Of a DNA stretch of 7,013 nt, positions 1 through 6,019 are shown piece after piece. Under the pieces are notes generated by a model that was not told the DNA's origin, did no database searches, and saw only the letters and a program-made list of their open reading frames with translations. The DNA is from an uncultured Steroidobacter sp. GTDB taxonomy: Bacteria; Pseudomonadota; Gammaproteobacteria; Steroidobacterales; Steroidobacteraceae. Every line of letters begins with the position of its first letter. Positions within the stretch are counted from its first letter, which is position 1. The translations under genes and the position numbers were made by a program. The stretch lies in contig CAMLEO010000337.1 in NCBI GenBank assembly GCA_946478975.1, positions 1-7,013 of the forward strand. Reading direction: 5' to 3'.

Positions 1-143
1 CCGCCGGCAAGTTCAACCTGGCGCTGAAGTGGGTGGACGGCAGCGACTATGAAGACGCCGTACACACGGCGGGCGATGTTTTCAGCTCCGACTCGCGCGT
101 GATCTTCACGATCGCAACCACGTTCCCCTGGAAGAACGAATAA
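1..143 (+). CDS. 3' end of a probable outer-membrane beta-barrel (porin-like, possibly TorF-type) protein
   Basis: Only the last 46 codons are present; the reading frame starts at base 3 and ends with TAA at 141-143. The visible residues alternate polar and hydrophobic positions, as in antiparallel beta-strands (KFNLALKWVDGSDY, then VIFTIATTF). An Asp/Ser-rich turn separates the two strands. The last strand ends close to the C-terminus in aromatic residues followed by a short charged tail (FPWKNE). This pattern is typical of outer-membrane barrels, whose last strand is recognised by the BAM complex. The tail reminds me of the TorF-family putative porins, but that rests on memory of a short stretch. 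The reading frame itself is secure, because it runs to a stop just before a strong terminator in the right orientation. The substrate cannot be inferred. Confidence 0.6.
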   Translation, partial: AGKFNLALKWVDGSDYEDAVHTAGDVFSSDSRVIFTIATTFPWKNE

Positions 144-173
144 TCGGCTCAAGCCACGCGGACTGCGTGAAAC

Positions 174-212
174 AAAGCCTCGCGTTCTCAGGACGCGAGG
201 CTTTTTTCTTTT
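174..212 (+). terminator. Rho-independent terminator of the porin-like gene, probably bidirectional
   Basis: Arms at 174-185 and 193-204 can form a 12-pair, mostly GC stem (AAAGCCTCGCG with CGCGAGGCTTT, plus one inner pair). Six T residues follow at 202-207, then C and four more T. It starts 30 bases after the TAA of the upstream gene. Read on the minus strand, the same stem is followed by TTTGTTT, so it could also stop transcripts of the convergent GGDEF-EAL gene. The stop codon of that gene (188-190) lies in the loop, so one arm is also coding sequence. Confidence 0.9.
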
Positions 213-2962
213 ATATGCTCGGCCATGTGCTCAGAGATGGCGGCGATCTGCGAATGTTTGGGTTTCGCCATGAGCACGAGCTCCTGCGCGCGCTCTTCGG
301 CATGTTTCATTTCCGCGAGCAGCTGCTCCATCGGCACCGGCCGCGCCAGCAAATAACCCTGCAGCGACAGATTTTTGCAGCCCATGAAGCGTTCGAACTG
401 TTCGGGGCGCTCCAAGCCTTCGGCGGTCACCTGCAAGCCGAGGCCGTTGCACAAGTCGATGATGGCGCGAACGATGGAACGTGAGCGCTCGTTGGAGTCG
501 ATGGCTTCGATCAGGCTGCGATCCAGCTTTACGCGGGTGAGCGGCAGCTGCTCCAGCGAAGACAGCGACGAATAACCGGTGCCGAAATCGTCCAGCGCAA
601 TCGCCAGCCCCAGCGAGCGCAGGCGATGCAGCTGCTCGATGATGGCGGGGCCGGTTTGTAACACGGACTCGGTGAGCTCGATCTCGATGCAGCGAGGCGG
701 CACGTCATGTTCCTTCAACAACTGCTGCACGCGATCGACGAAGCGGTAGTCGAGCAGCTGTCGTGGCGAAACGTTGATCGCGACGCGAGCCTGCGGCCAG
801 GTGCCCCGATGCCACAGCGCCGCGGCTTTGACCGCCGTGCGCAGCACCCAATCGCTGATCTCGATGATCAAACCGGATTCTTCGGCGACCGAGAGGAACT
901 CGCCCGGCGGCACGTAAGTGCCGTCGGCCTTGCGCCAGCGAATCAGCGCCTCGGCCAGGTGCGTCTGGAAGTTATCGACACCGAGCTCGGGCTGGAAGAA
1001 CAGCTCGAACTCTTCGCGCTCGATCGCGCGTCGCAGGTCCTGCTCGATGCGGAACTTCGTCGACGCGCCGGCCAGCAGCTCGGGCGTGAACATGCTCACG
1101 CGGCTGCGGCCGAGCGCCTTGGCATTGAACAAGGCCGAGTCGGCGGCGATCAGCAGCGCTTCCGCCGAACGTTCGTGATCCGGATACACGCTGGCGCCGA
1201 CGCTCACGCCAACGATCAGCTCGCGACCGTCGACATCGATCGGCGTTTGAAACGCACGAATGATGGACTCGCCCAGCGCTTGAATGTCTTCGATGCTCTC
1301 CGCCCGATCGCACACGACAGTGAATTCGTCGCCGCCCAGCCGGGCGGCAAATCCCAATGTATGCGTCGCGCTTTCCAGGCGTTGCGCGATTCCACGCAGC
1401 ACCCGATCGCCGAAGCTGTGGCCGACGCTGTCGTTGATGTTCTTGAAGTTGTCTACGTCCAGAAACAAAACGCCAACGCGGCAGCGCTCGCGGTCCGCCT
1501 TTTCGATGCAGGTGTTCAGCAGCGTGAACAAGTGGCGACGGTTCGGCAGGCCGGTCAGCGGATCGAGCTCTGCCAGTTCTTGCAGCTGCCGCGTGCGCTC
1601 AGCGACTTTTTCTTCCAGGCGCTGATGGGCGTCAATGGCCACAGCGTGCGCGCGCGCCAGTTGGTCAGCCATATCATTGAATGCCACTGCGAGCGTGTCG
1701 AGTTCCTTGATTCCACCTCGACGCACACGCGTGTTCGGTTCGCCTGCGGCAATCTTTCGAGACGCCGCGATCATATCTTCGACGGGCTTGACGACGCTGC
1801 GCACGGTCGCGAAGGAGATCAGCACCAGCATGAGCAGCACGGCGATACTGATTCCCGCCACGATGTCGCGACGGTTCGCGACGCTGGATGGATCCACCGT
1901 TGTGGTCGTAGTGATGGTGCCTTTTTCCGCTGCCGGCGCGGGCAACGACGGCTCAGCCGCAACCACGAATGTTTCTCTTGTCGAGCTCTCGACGCCGGGA
2001 CTGGTGGAGCTTGCCTTCAAAACCTGAAAGTCTTTCGGCAGCAGCGCCGTCAGCGCGCTCGCTTGAGTGACGAAAGTATTGCCGGTTGTGGCGAATTCCT
2101 GGTGCGCTTTCTCTAGCGTCGCTTGCAACTCCGTCAGCGCCGCGACATCCGCTTCCATGGCAGCGAACCACTCCGCGCCTTCGGCTCGCTTCAAACCCTT
2201 GGCGTTCAACGTCAATGTTTTCGCCAGAGCCTGCTGCGATTCGCGAATGTTCTTGAATGCATCCGCCGACGGATTGCCGGAACGAACCGCGGCGGCGAAA
2301 TATTCGCGCACCTGATCCAGGTTCGCATCGACTTGTACCAGCGACTGGCGCGCGAGCACGCGGCCGAGAATCTTGAAGGACCGGTTCAGCGACTCGTTCA
2401 CGCGAGCATTCATTTGCCCGAGCGTTTCCGAATATTCCAGCAGCAGCTTGTGGCGCGATCGCGAGAGCTCGATCCAGCGGGCGGCGGTGCGCTGGTGATC
2501 TTGCAGCTTCGGCGGCAGCGAAGGAAATGAACGATGGCCGGCGCGCGCAGAGTGAGTCAGAAAGGCCGCGGCCGCGCGGTCCATATCTTTGGCGGCCTGG
2601 CGATATTGAGCCTGAACTTCGATCGAACCCGTTTCGACGACCGCATAAGCGGTTTGATCGAAGCGTTCGAGCGCGTGCGTCAATTCGCTGGCGGAGATCG
2701 TTTCATATTCGGGAAGTGCGGCAATTCGAAAGGGAACGATGGCTTCGAGGCTCGATTGCCCCGGCGTTCCAGGTGCGCGCGTCGCGATCGAGACGCCGCG
2801 TTCGACGATCAGATTGGCCGCGGCCGCCAGCACTACGACGCCGACAAACGCGAGCATCAAGCGCGAGGTGATTCCCCAAGGTGACAAAAAGCCGAGGGCC
2901 TCGAGCCGCGCTCGAGCGGCAGCGATCCATCGGCGCAGTCCATCGACCAGGTGAGGTGCCAC
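188..2962 (-). CDS. Membrane-anchored HAMP-GGDEF-EAL cyclic-di-GMP signalling protein
   Basis: This 924-residue protein probably makes or, more likely, degrades cyclic-di-GMP at the inner membrane. The order is: a short cytoplasmic N-terminus; membrane segment 1 (about 34-53); a periplasmic region of about 310 residues, mostly helical and ending in a Pro/Ala/Thr-rich linker (about 333-360); membrane segment 2 (about 367-388); HAMP (about 388-440); a short coiled coil; GGDEF (about 465-625); and EAL (about 640-885). The GGDEF signature is intact (RLGGDEF, 541-547). The inhibitory RxxD site, expected at 534-537, reads HTLG and is missing. EAL catalytic residues are present: E671 in EAL, N730 in NVSPRQ, E762 and E765 near ELTES, D791 and D792 in DDFGTG, K812 and D814 in KLDRS, E848 in AEGLE and Q868 in QGY. 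I chose the GTG at 2962 because an in-frame TGA lies three codons upstream and the next ATG would fall inside membrane segment 1. No strong Shine-Dalgarno is visible. The periplasmic ligand is unknown. Confidence 0.93.
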   Translation of the reverse strand: MAPHLVDGLRRWIAAARARLEALGFLSPWGITSRLMLAFVGVVVLAAAANLIVERGVSIATRAPGTPGQSSLEAIVPFRIAALPEYETISASELTHALERFDQTAYAVVETGSIEVQAQYRQAAKDMDRAAAAFLTHSARAGHRSFPSLPPKLQDHQRTAARWIELSRSRHKLLLEYSETLGQMNARVNESLNRSFKILGRVLARQSLVQVDANLDQVREYFAAAVRSGNPSADAFKNIRESQQALAKTLTLNAKGLKRAEGAEWFAAMEADVAALTELQATLEKAHQEFATTGNTFVTQASALTALLPKDFQVLKASSTSPGVESSTRETFVVAAEPSLPAPAAEKGTITTTTTVDPSSVANRRDIVAGISIAVLLMLVLISFATVRSVVKPVEDMIAASRKIAAGEPNTRVRRGGIKELDTLAVAFNDMADQLARAHAVAIDAHQRLEEKVAERTRQLQELAELDPLTGLPNRRHLFTLLNTCIEKADRERCRVGVLFLDVDNFKNINDSVGHSFGDRVLRGIAQRLESATHTLGFAARLGGDEFTVVCDRAESIEDIQALGESIIRAFQTPIDVDGRELIVGVSVGASVYPDHERSAEALLIAADSALFNAKALGRSRVSMFTPELLAGASTKFRIEQDLRRAIEREEFELFFQPELGVDNFQTHLAEALIRWRKADGTYVPPGEFLSVAEESGLIIEISDWVLRTAVKAAALWHRGTWPQARVAINVSPRQLLDYRFVDRVQQLLKEHDVPPRCIEIELTESVLQTGPAIIEQLHRLRSLGLAIALDDFGTGYSSLSSLEQLPLTRVKLDRSLIEAIDSNERSRSIVRAIIDLCNGLGLQVTAEGLERPEQFERFMGCKNLSLQGYLLARPVPMEQLLAEMKHAEERAQELVLMAKPKHSQIAAISEHMAEHIKEKSLAS

Positions 2963-2973
2963 GGGAAGTCAAT

Positions 2974-3005
2974 TTCAGTCCACACTACTGCGGCCGTAGT
3001 CTGAA
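2974..3005 (-). promoter_or_regulatory. Leader hairpin just upstream of the GGDEF-EAL start codon
   Basis: The 129-base gap between the two minus-strand genes holds no gene. On the minus strand, TTCAG-ACTAC pairs with GTAGT and then CTGAA. This makes a 10-pair stem around a 7-base loop, with a 5-base bulge (GTGGA) on the 3' side. It ends 11 bases before the GTG start. No T-run follows, so it does not look like a terminator for the aminotransferase gene. It could affect translation of a gene that already has a weak ribosome site, but it may be chance. I found no convincing sigma70 promoter in this gap. A TTGAGA box exists at 3055-3060 but has no good -10 partner. Confidence 0.3.
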
Positions 3006-3091
3006 CAGCGGAATACGCCCGATCTATGAGGTCATGACGAAAGTGCGGCCTGGATCTCAATGTTTTACTTATTGCTGTGCACTTCGCTAGC

Positions 3092-4405
3092 TCAAGTGAC
3101 GGTCCTCAGCACTTCGCCCAGCGTCGTCGCGAGCTCGTCGATCTGCGCCGGCGAAATGATCAGCGGCGGCGACAGCGCGATTGTGTCCCCGGTCACACGG
3201 ACCAGCAGCCCTTTCTCGAACGCTTTCACCAGCACTTCGTAGGCACGAGCGCCCGGCGCGCCCGCCCTCGGCTGCAACTCGACGGCAGCAACCAAACCGA
3301 GATTGCGAATGTCGATGACGTTCGGCAGCGAGCGCAGCGAGTGCACGGCGTCTTCCCACGTCTTCGCCAGTTCTTTACCGCGCGTGAGCAGCCCTTCGCG
3401 CTCATATATATCTTGAGTTGCTAGCGCGGCGGCGCAGGCTGCGGGATGTGCCGAGTATGTATAACCGTGGAACAGCTCGATTGCGCCTTCGGGGCCTTTC
3501 ATGAAGGCGTCGTAAATATGTTTGCGCACGAACACCGCGCCCATCGGCAGGCAACCGTTCGTCAAGCCTTTGGCCGTGGTGATGATGTCGGGCATGACAT
3601 CGAAATATTGCGCGCCGAACGGTTCGCCGAGGCGGCCGAAGCCGGTGATCACTTCGTCGAAGATGAGCAGGATGCCGTGACGATCGCAGATCGAGCGCAG
3701 CTTCTGCAGATAACCTTTCGGCGGCAGGATCACGCCGGCCGATCCAGCCATCGGCTCGACGATCACTGCAGCGATGGTCGATGCGTCGTGCAACGCGACC
3801 AAACGTTCCAGGTCGTCGGCGAGATGCGCGCCCCATTCGGGCAGGCCGCGAGTGAAGGCGTTGTGCTCCAGGTCGAGCGTGTGACGAAGATGATCGACGC
3901 CAGGCAGCAGCGGGCCGAAGAACTTGCGGTTGTTGCTCAAGCCGCCGACGGAAATGCCGCCGAAGCCGACGCCGTGATAACCCTTCTCACGACCGATCAA
4001 GCGCTGTCGTGAAGCCTCGCCTTTGACGCGGTGATAGGCGAGCGCGATCTTCAACGCGGTGTCCACCGACTCCGAGCCCGAGTTGGTGAAGAACACATGA
4101 TCCAGATCGCCCGGCGCGAGTTTCACGAGCCGGTTCGCGAGCTGGAAGCCGATAGGGTGGCCCATCTGAAATGTCGGCGCGTAGTCCAGCGTCGACATCT
4201 GTTCAGTCACGGCGGCGACGATCTCTTTGCGACCGTGGCCCGCGTTCACGCACCACAAGCCGGCACAGCCATCGAGCACCTTGCGGCCGTCTGGAGTCCA
4301 GTAGTGCATGCCTTCGGCGCGCGCCAGCAAACGGGGCTGGCTCTTGAACTGCCGGTTGGCCGTGAACGGCATCCAGAAAGCTTCGAGATCGTCGCGCGAG
4401 AGCAT
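3092..4405 (-). CDS. Class III omega-amino acid (beta-alanine):pyruvate aminotransferase
   Basis: This 437-residue enzyme is a full-length fold-type I, PLP-dependent transaminase. It probably moves the amino group of beta-alanine or a similar omega-amino acid or amine to pyruvate, giving malonate semialdehyde (or the matching aldehyde) and alanine in the cytosol. The start of the protein (WMPFTANR, 11-18) and GLWCVNAGHGRKEI (49-62) are typical of the beta-alanine:pyruvate branch rather than the putrescine transaminase SpuC branch. PLP-site residues are visible: SGS at 109-111 for the phosphate, YHG at 143-145 stacking on the ring, D250 in FDEV, and the Schiff-base lysine K279 in TAKG. The motif GYTYSAHP lies at 314-321. 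R403 in LVRVTGDT sits where the carboxylate-binding arginine of Pseudomonas omega-APT lies, as I recall it. The ATG start has a good ribosome site at 4415-4421. The gene diverges from a PuuR-like regulator and an AguB gene, so the true substrate may be a polyamine breakdown product. The fold and family are certain; the substrate is less so. Confidence 0.9.
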   Translation of the reverse strand: MLSRDDLEAFWMPFTANRQFKSQPRLLARAEGMHYWTPDGRKVLDGCAGLWCVNAGHGRKEIVAAVTEQMSTLDYAPTFQMGHPIGFQLANRLVKLAPGDLDHVFFTNSGSESVDTALKIALAYHRVKGEASRQRLIGREKGYHGVGFGGISVGGLSNNRKFFGPLLPGVDHLRHTLDLEHNAFTRGLPEWGAHLADDLERLVALHDASTIAAVIVEPMAGSAGVILPPKGYLQKLRSICDRHGILLIFDEVITGFGRLGEPFGAQYFDVMPDIITTAKGLTNGCLPMGAVFVRKHIYDAFMKGPEGAIELFHGYTYSAHPAACAAALATQDIYEREGLLTRGKELAKTWEDAVHSLRSLPNVIDIRNLGLVAAVELQPRAGAPGARAYEVLVKAFEKGLLVRVTGDTIALSPPLIISPAQIDELATTLGEVLRTVT

Positions 4406-4414
4406 CGGGGTGGT

Positions 4415-4421
4415 CCCTCTT
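4415..4421 (-). promoter_or_regulatory. Ribosome binding site of the aminotransferase gene
   Basis: On the minus strand AAGAGGG lies nine bases before the ATG. It is a good Shine-Dalgarno match and supports 4405 as the start. Confidence 0.7.
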
Positions 4422-4443
4422 CAGAAAGCGGCCAGATCGCCCG

Positions 4444-4472
4444 ATGATAAGAAAATTACACGCGTGTCTCAA
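4444..4472 (-). promoter_or_regulatory. Sigma70-type promoter of the aminotransferase gene
   Basis: On the minus strand a -35 box TTGAGA (4467-4472, five of six consensus bases) and a -10 box TATCAT (4444-4449, five of six) are separated by exactly 17 bases. Transcription would start near 4437 and leave a leader of about 30 bases that carries the AAGAGGG ribosome site. The spacer contains a perfect palindrome (4458-4467), so a bound repressor would block RNA polymerase. Confidence 0.7.
4458..4467. promoter_or_regulatory. Candidate operator: 10-base perfect palindrome ACACGCGTGT
   Basis: ACACGCGTGT is a perfect inverted repeat inside the spacer of the aminotransferase promoter, overlapping one base of its -35 box. 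It lies about 105 bases upstream of the divergent HTH-cupin regulator gene. Dimeric HTH regulators bind symmetric sites, and the neighbouring regulator is the obvious candidate to bind here. No second copy was seen in the window, so assignment to that regulator is inference. Confidence 0.4.
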
Positions 4473-4512
4473 ACCGACCCGCGAAAATCGCTGGATCGAA
4501 CAGGGTGTCGTC

Positions 4513-4518
4513 TATTAT
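4513..4518 (+). promoter_or_regulatory. Possible -10 box for the regulator-aguB-rlmL operon
   Basis: TATTAT (five of six consensus bases) lies 53 bases before the regulator ATG in the only AT-rich stretch of this strand. No good -35 box is found 16-18 bases upstream, so the promoter would be weak or need help. The AT-rich segment around 4512-4526 could also be a regulator site. Confidence 0.3.
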
Positions 4519-4571
4519 TCTAAACATCTGATCCCTGGCTCGTTCTGGACATCCACCCTTCGGTAGAGCTT

Positions 4572-5120
4572 ATGACCATCGACGTCGGCGGCCATCTGCG
4601 CGCGGTTCGCATGATGTACGGCTTGTCGCAGCGTGAGCTGGCGAAGCGGGCCGGCGTGACCAACGGCACCATTTCTTTGATCGAGCAGAATCGGGTCAGC
4701 CCGTCGGTGAGCTCGCTGAAAAAAGTGCTCGATGGCGTGCCGATGTCGCTCGCCGATTTTTTCACCTTGGATTTGCAGGAAACTCCCCAAGTTTTCTATG
4801 CCCGCGACGAACTCACGGACATCGGCGACCGGGATGTGTCGCTGCGACTGGTGGGCGCGAAGCGGCCGAATCGCGCCATGACGATCATGCACGAACGCTA
4901 TCGGCCCAAGGCCGACACCGGCTCGGACATGCTCAGTCACAAGGGCGAGGAGGGCGGCATCATTCTGACGGGCCGCATTGAATTGACTGTCGGGGGTCAA
5001 AGCAGAGTGCTCGCCCCCGGAGACGCGTACTATTTCAGCAGCGCGGTTCCGCACCGGTTCCGCAACGTCGGCGATGAGGCGTGCGAGATTGTGAGTGCGA
5101 GCACGCCGCCGACGTTCTGA
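4572..5120 (+). CDS. PuuR-like HTH-cupin transcriptional regulator
   Basis: This 182-residue cytosolic regulator has an XRE-type helix-turn-helix (about 8-62, with GLSQRELAKRAGVTNGTIS as its core) and a C-terminal cupin sensor domain (about 100-177). It resembles E. coli PuuR, the repressor of the putrescine utilisation genes, along its whole length. Shared features include the SLIEQNRVSPSVSSL recognition region, the HKGEE motif (123-127), the second cupin motif with VPHRF (159-163), and an almost identical C-terminal end, SASTPPTF. The length also matches (PuuR is about 185 residues). The ligand is probably putrescine or another amine, judging from the family and from the AguB gene 17 bases downstream. 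The ATG is preceded by a weak ribosome site (GGTAGAG). The next in-frame stop upstream, at 4521-4523, leaves no earlier ATG. It probably regulates its own operon and the divergent aminotransferase gene. Confidence 0.9.
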   Translation: MTIDVGGHLRAVRMMYGLSQRELAKRAGVTNGTISLIEQNRVSPSVSSLKKVLDGVPMSLADFFTLDLQETPQVFYARDELTDIGDRDVSLRLVGAKRPNRAMTIMHERYRPKADTGSDMLSHKGEEGGIILTGRIELTVGGQSRVLAPGDAYYFSSAVPHRFRNVGDEACEIVSASTPPTF

Positions 5121-5137
5121 TTGAGTATTGGGATCCC

Positions 5138-6013
5138 ATGAAAACCACTGTTGCCGCCACTCAATTCGCCAGCACGCCGGATCGTGCCGCCAATCTCGCC
5201 ACCGCCGAACGGCTGATTCGCCAGGCGGCGAGGCAGGGCGCGAACATCATCCTGATCCAGGAGCTGTTCGAGACGCCGTACTTTTGCAAAGAGCACAACC
5301 CGGAGTACTTCAAGGTCGCGATGCCGATCGCCGAGAATCCGGCCGTGCGACGTTTCCAGGATCTGGCTCGTGAACTGAACGTCGTGCTGCCCGCGAGCGT
5401 GTACGAGCGTGCGGGCAACACCTTTTATAACAGCGTCGCCATCGTCGATGCCGACGGCTCGTTGATGGGCACGTATCGCAAGGCTCACATCCCCGAGAGC
5501 CCCGGCTATCACGAGAAGTTCTTTTTCTCGCCCGGCGACACCGGCTTCAAAGTGTGGCCGACGCGCTTCGGCACCATCGGCGTCGCGATCTGCTGGGACC
5601 AATGGTTCCCCGAATCGGCGCGTGCGATGGCGCTGCTCGGCGCGGAAATTCTTTTCTATCCGACCGCGATCGGCTCGGAGCCGCAGGACCTGAGCATCGA
5701 TTCGCGCGATCACTGGCAGCGCGCGATGCAAGGTCATGCGGCCTCGAACATCATGCCGCTGGTGGCGTCGAACCGAGTCGGCACCGAACAGGGCGAGCGT
5801 TGGAAAGTCACTTATTACGGATCGTCGTTCATCACCGATCACACCGGCGCGAAGATCAAGGAAGCGCCGCGCGAGGGTGAAGCGGTGTTGACCGCGACGT
5901 TCGATCTCGACGAGATCCGCAACTATCGAACGGCGTGGGGCGTGTTCCGCGATCGCCGGCCCGAGTTGTACGGCCCGATCATGACGCTCGACGGTCATCA
6001 GAAAGTTCGCTGA
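5138..6013 (+). CDS. aguB: N-carbamoylputrescine amidase
   Basis: This 291-residue nitrilase-superfamily amidase hydrolyses N-carbamoylputrescine to putrescine, CO2 and ammonia, the last step of the agmatine route to putrescine. The catalytic triad is E42 (in QELFETPYF), K115 (in YRKAHIP) and C152 (in ICWDQWFPE). The stretches SPGYHEKFFFSPGDTGFKVW, YPTAIGSEP, SRDHWQRAMQGHA and WGVFRDRRPELYGP follow the AguB pattern closely. They argue against beta-ureidopropionase, the main alternative. I place the start at ATG 5138. The frame stays open to an ATG at 5081, but that would lie inside the regulator gene and add 19 residues that do not fit the family. The family starts at MKTTVAATQ here, after a modest GGGA ribosome site. 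It begins 17 bases after the regulator stop and ends 6 bases before rlmL, so it is probably the middle gene of an operon. No agmatine deiminase gene (aguA) is in the window. Confidence 0.94.
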   Translation: MKTTVAATQFASTPDRAANLATAERLIRQAARQGANIILIQELFETPYFCKEHNPEYFKVAMPIAENPAVRRFQDLARELNVVLPASVYERAGNTFYNSVAIVDADGSLMGTYRKAHIPESPGYHEKFFFSPGDTGFKVWPTRFGTIGVAICWDQWFPESARAMALLGAEILFYPTAIGSEPQDLSIDSRDHWQRAMQGHAASNIMPLVASNRVGTEQGERWKVTYYGSSFITDHTGAKIKEAPREGEAVLTATFDLDEIRNYRTAWGVFRDRRPELYGPIMTLDGHQKVR

Positions 6014-6019
6014 CTTTAC

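Noticed and set aside
707..2116. A 469-codon open frame on the plus strand, antisense to the GGDEF-EAL gene
   Set aside because: The minus-strand frame is a complete, motif-rich protein. The antisense translation is rich in Arg, Gln and Ala with no recognisable domain, as expected for a shadow frame in GC-rich coding DNA.
3031..3038. The 8-base palindrome GTCATGAC in the gap between the two minus-strand genes
   Set aside because: It is short, occurs once, and lies near no convincing promoter, so chance is the simplest explanation.
3055..3060. A TTGAGA box on the minus strand as a promoter for the GGDEF-EAL gene
   Set aside because: The hexamer is good but no acceptable -10 box lies 15-19 bases downstream.
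3446..4012. A 188-codon plus-strand frame inside the aminotransferase gene
   Set aside because: It is fully antisense to an intact aminotransferase with all its active-site motifs, and it has no family features of its own.
5081..5137. A longer, 310-residue form of AguB starting inside the regulator gene
   Set aside because: The extra 19 residues do not fit the amidase family, which starts at MKTTVAATQ; the ATG at 5138 has a plausible ribosome site.
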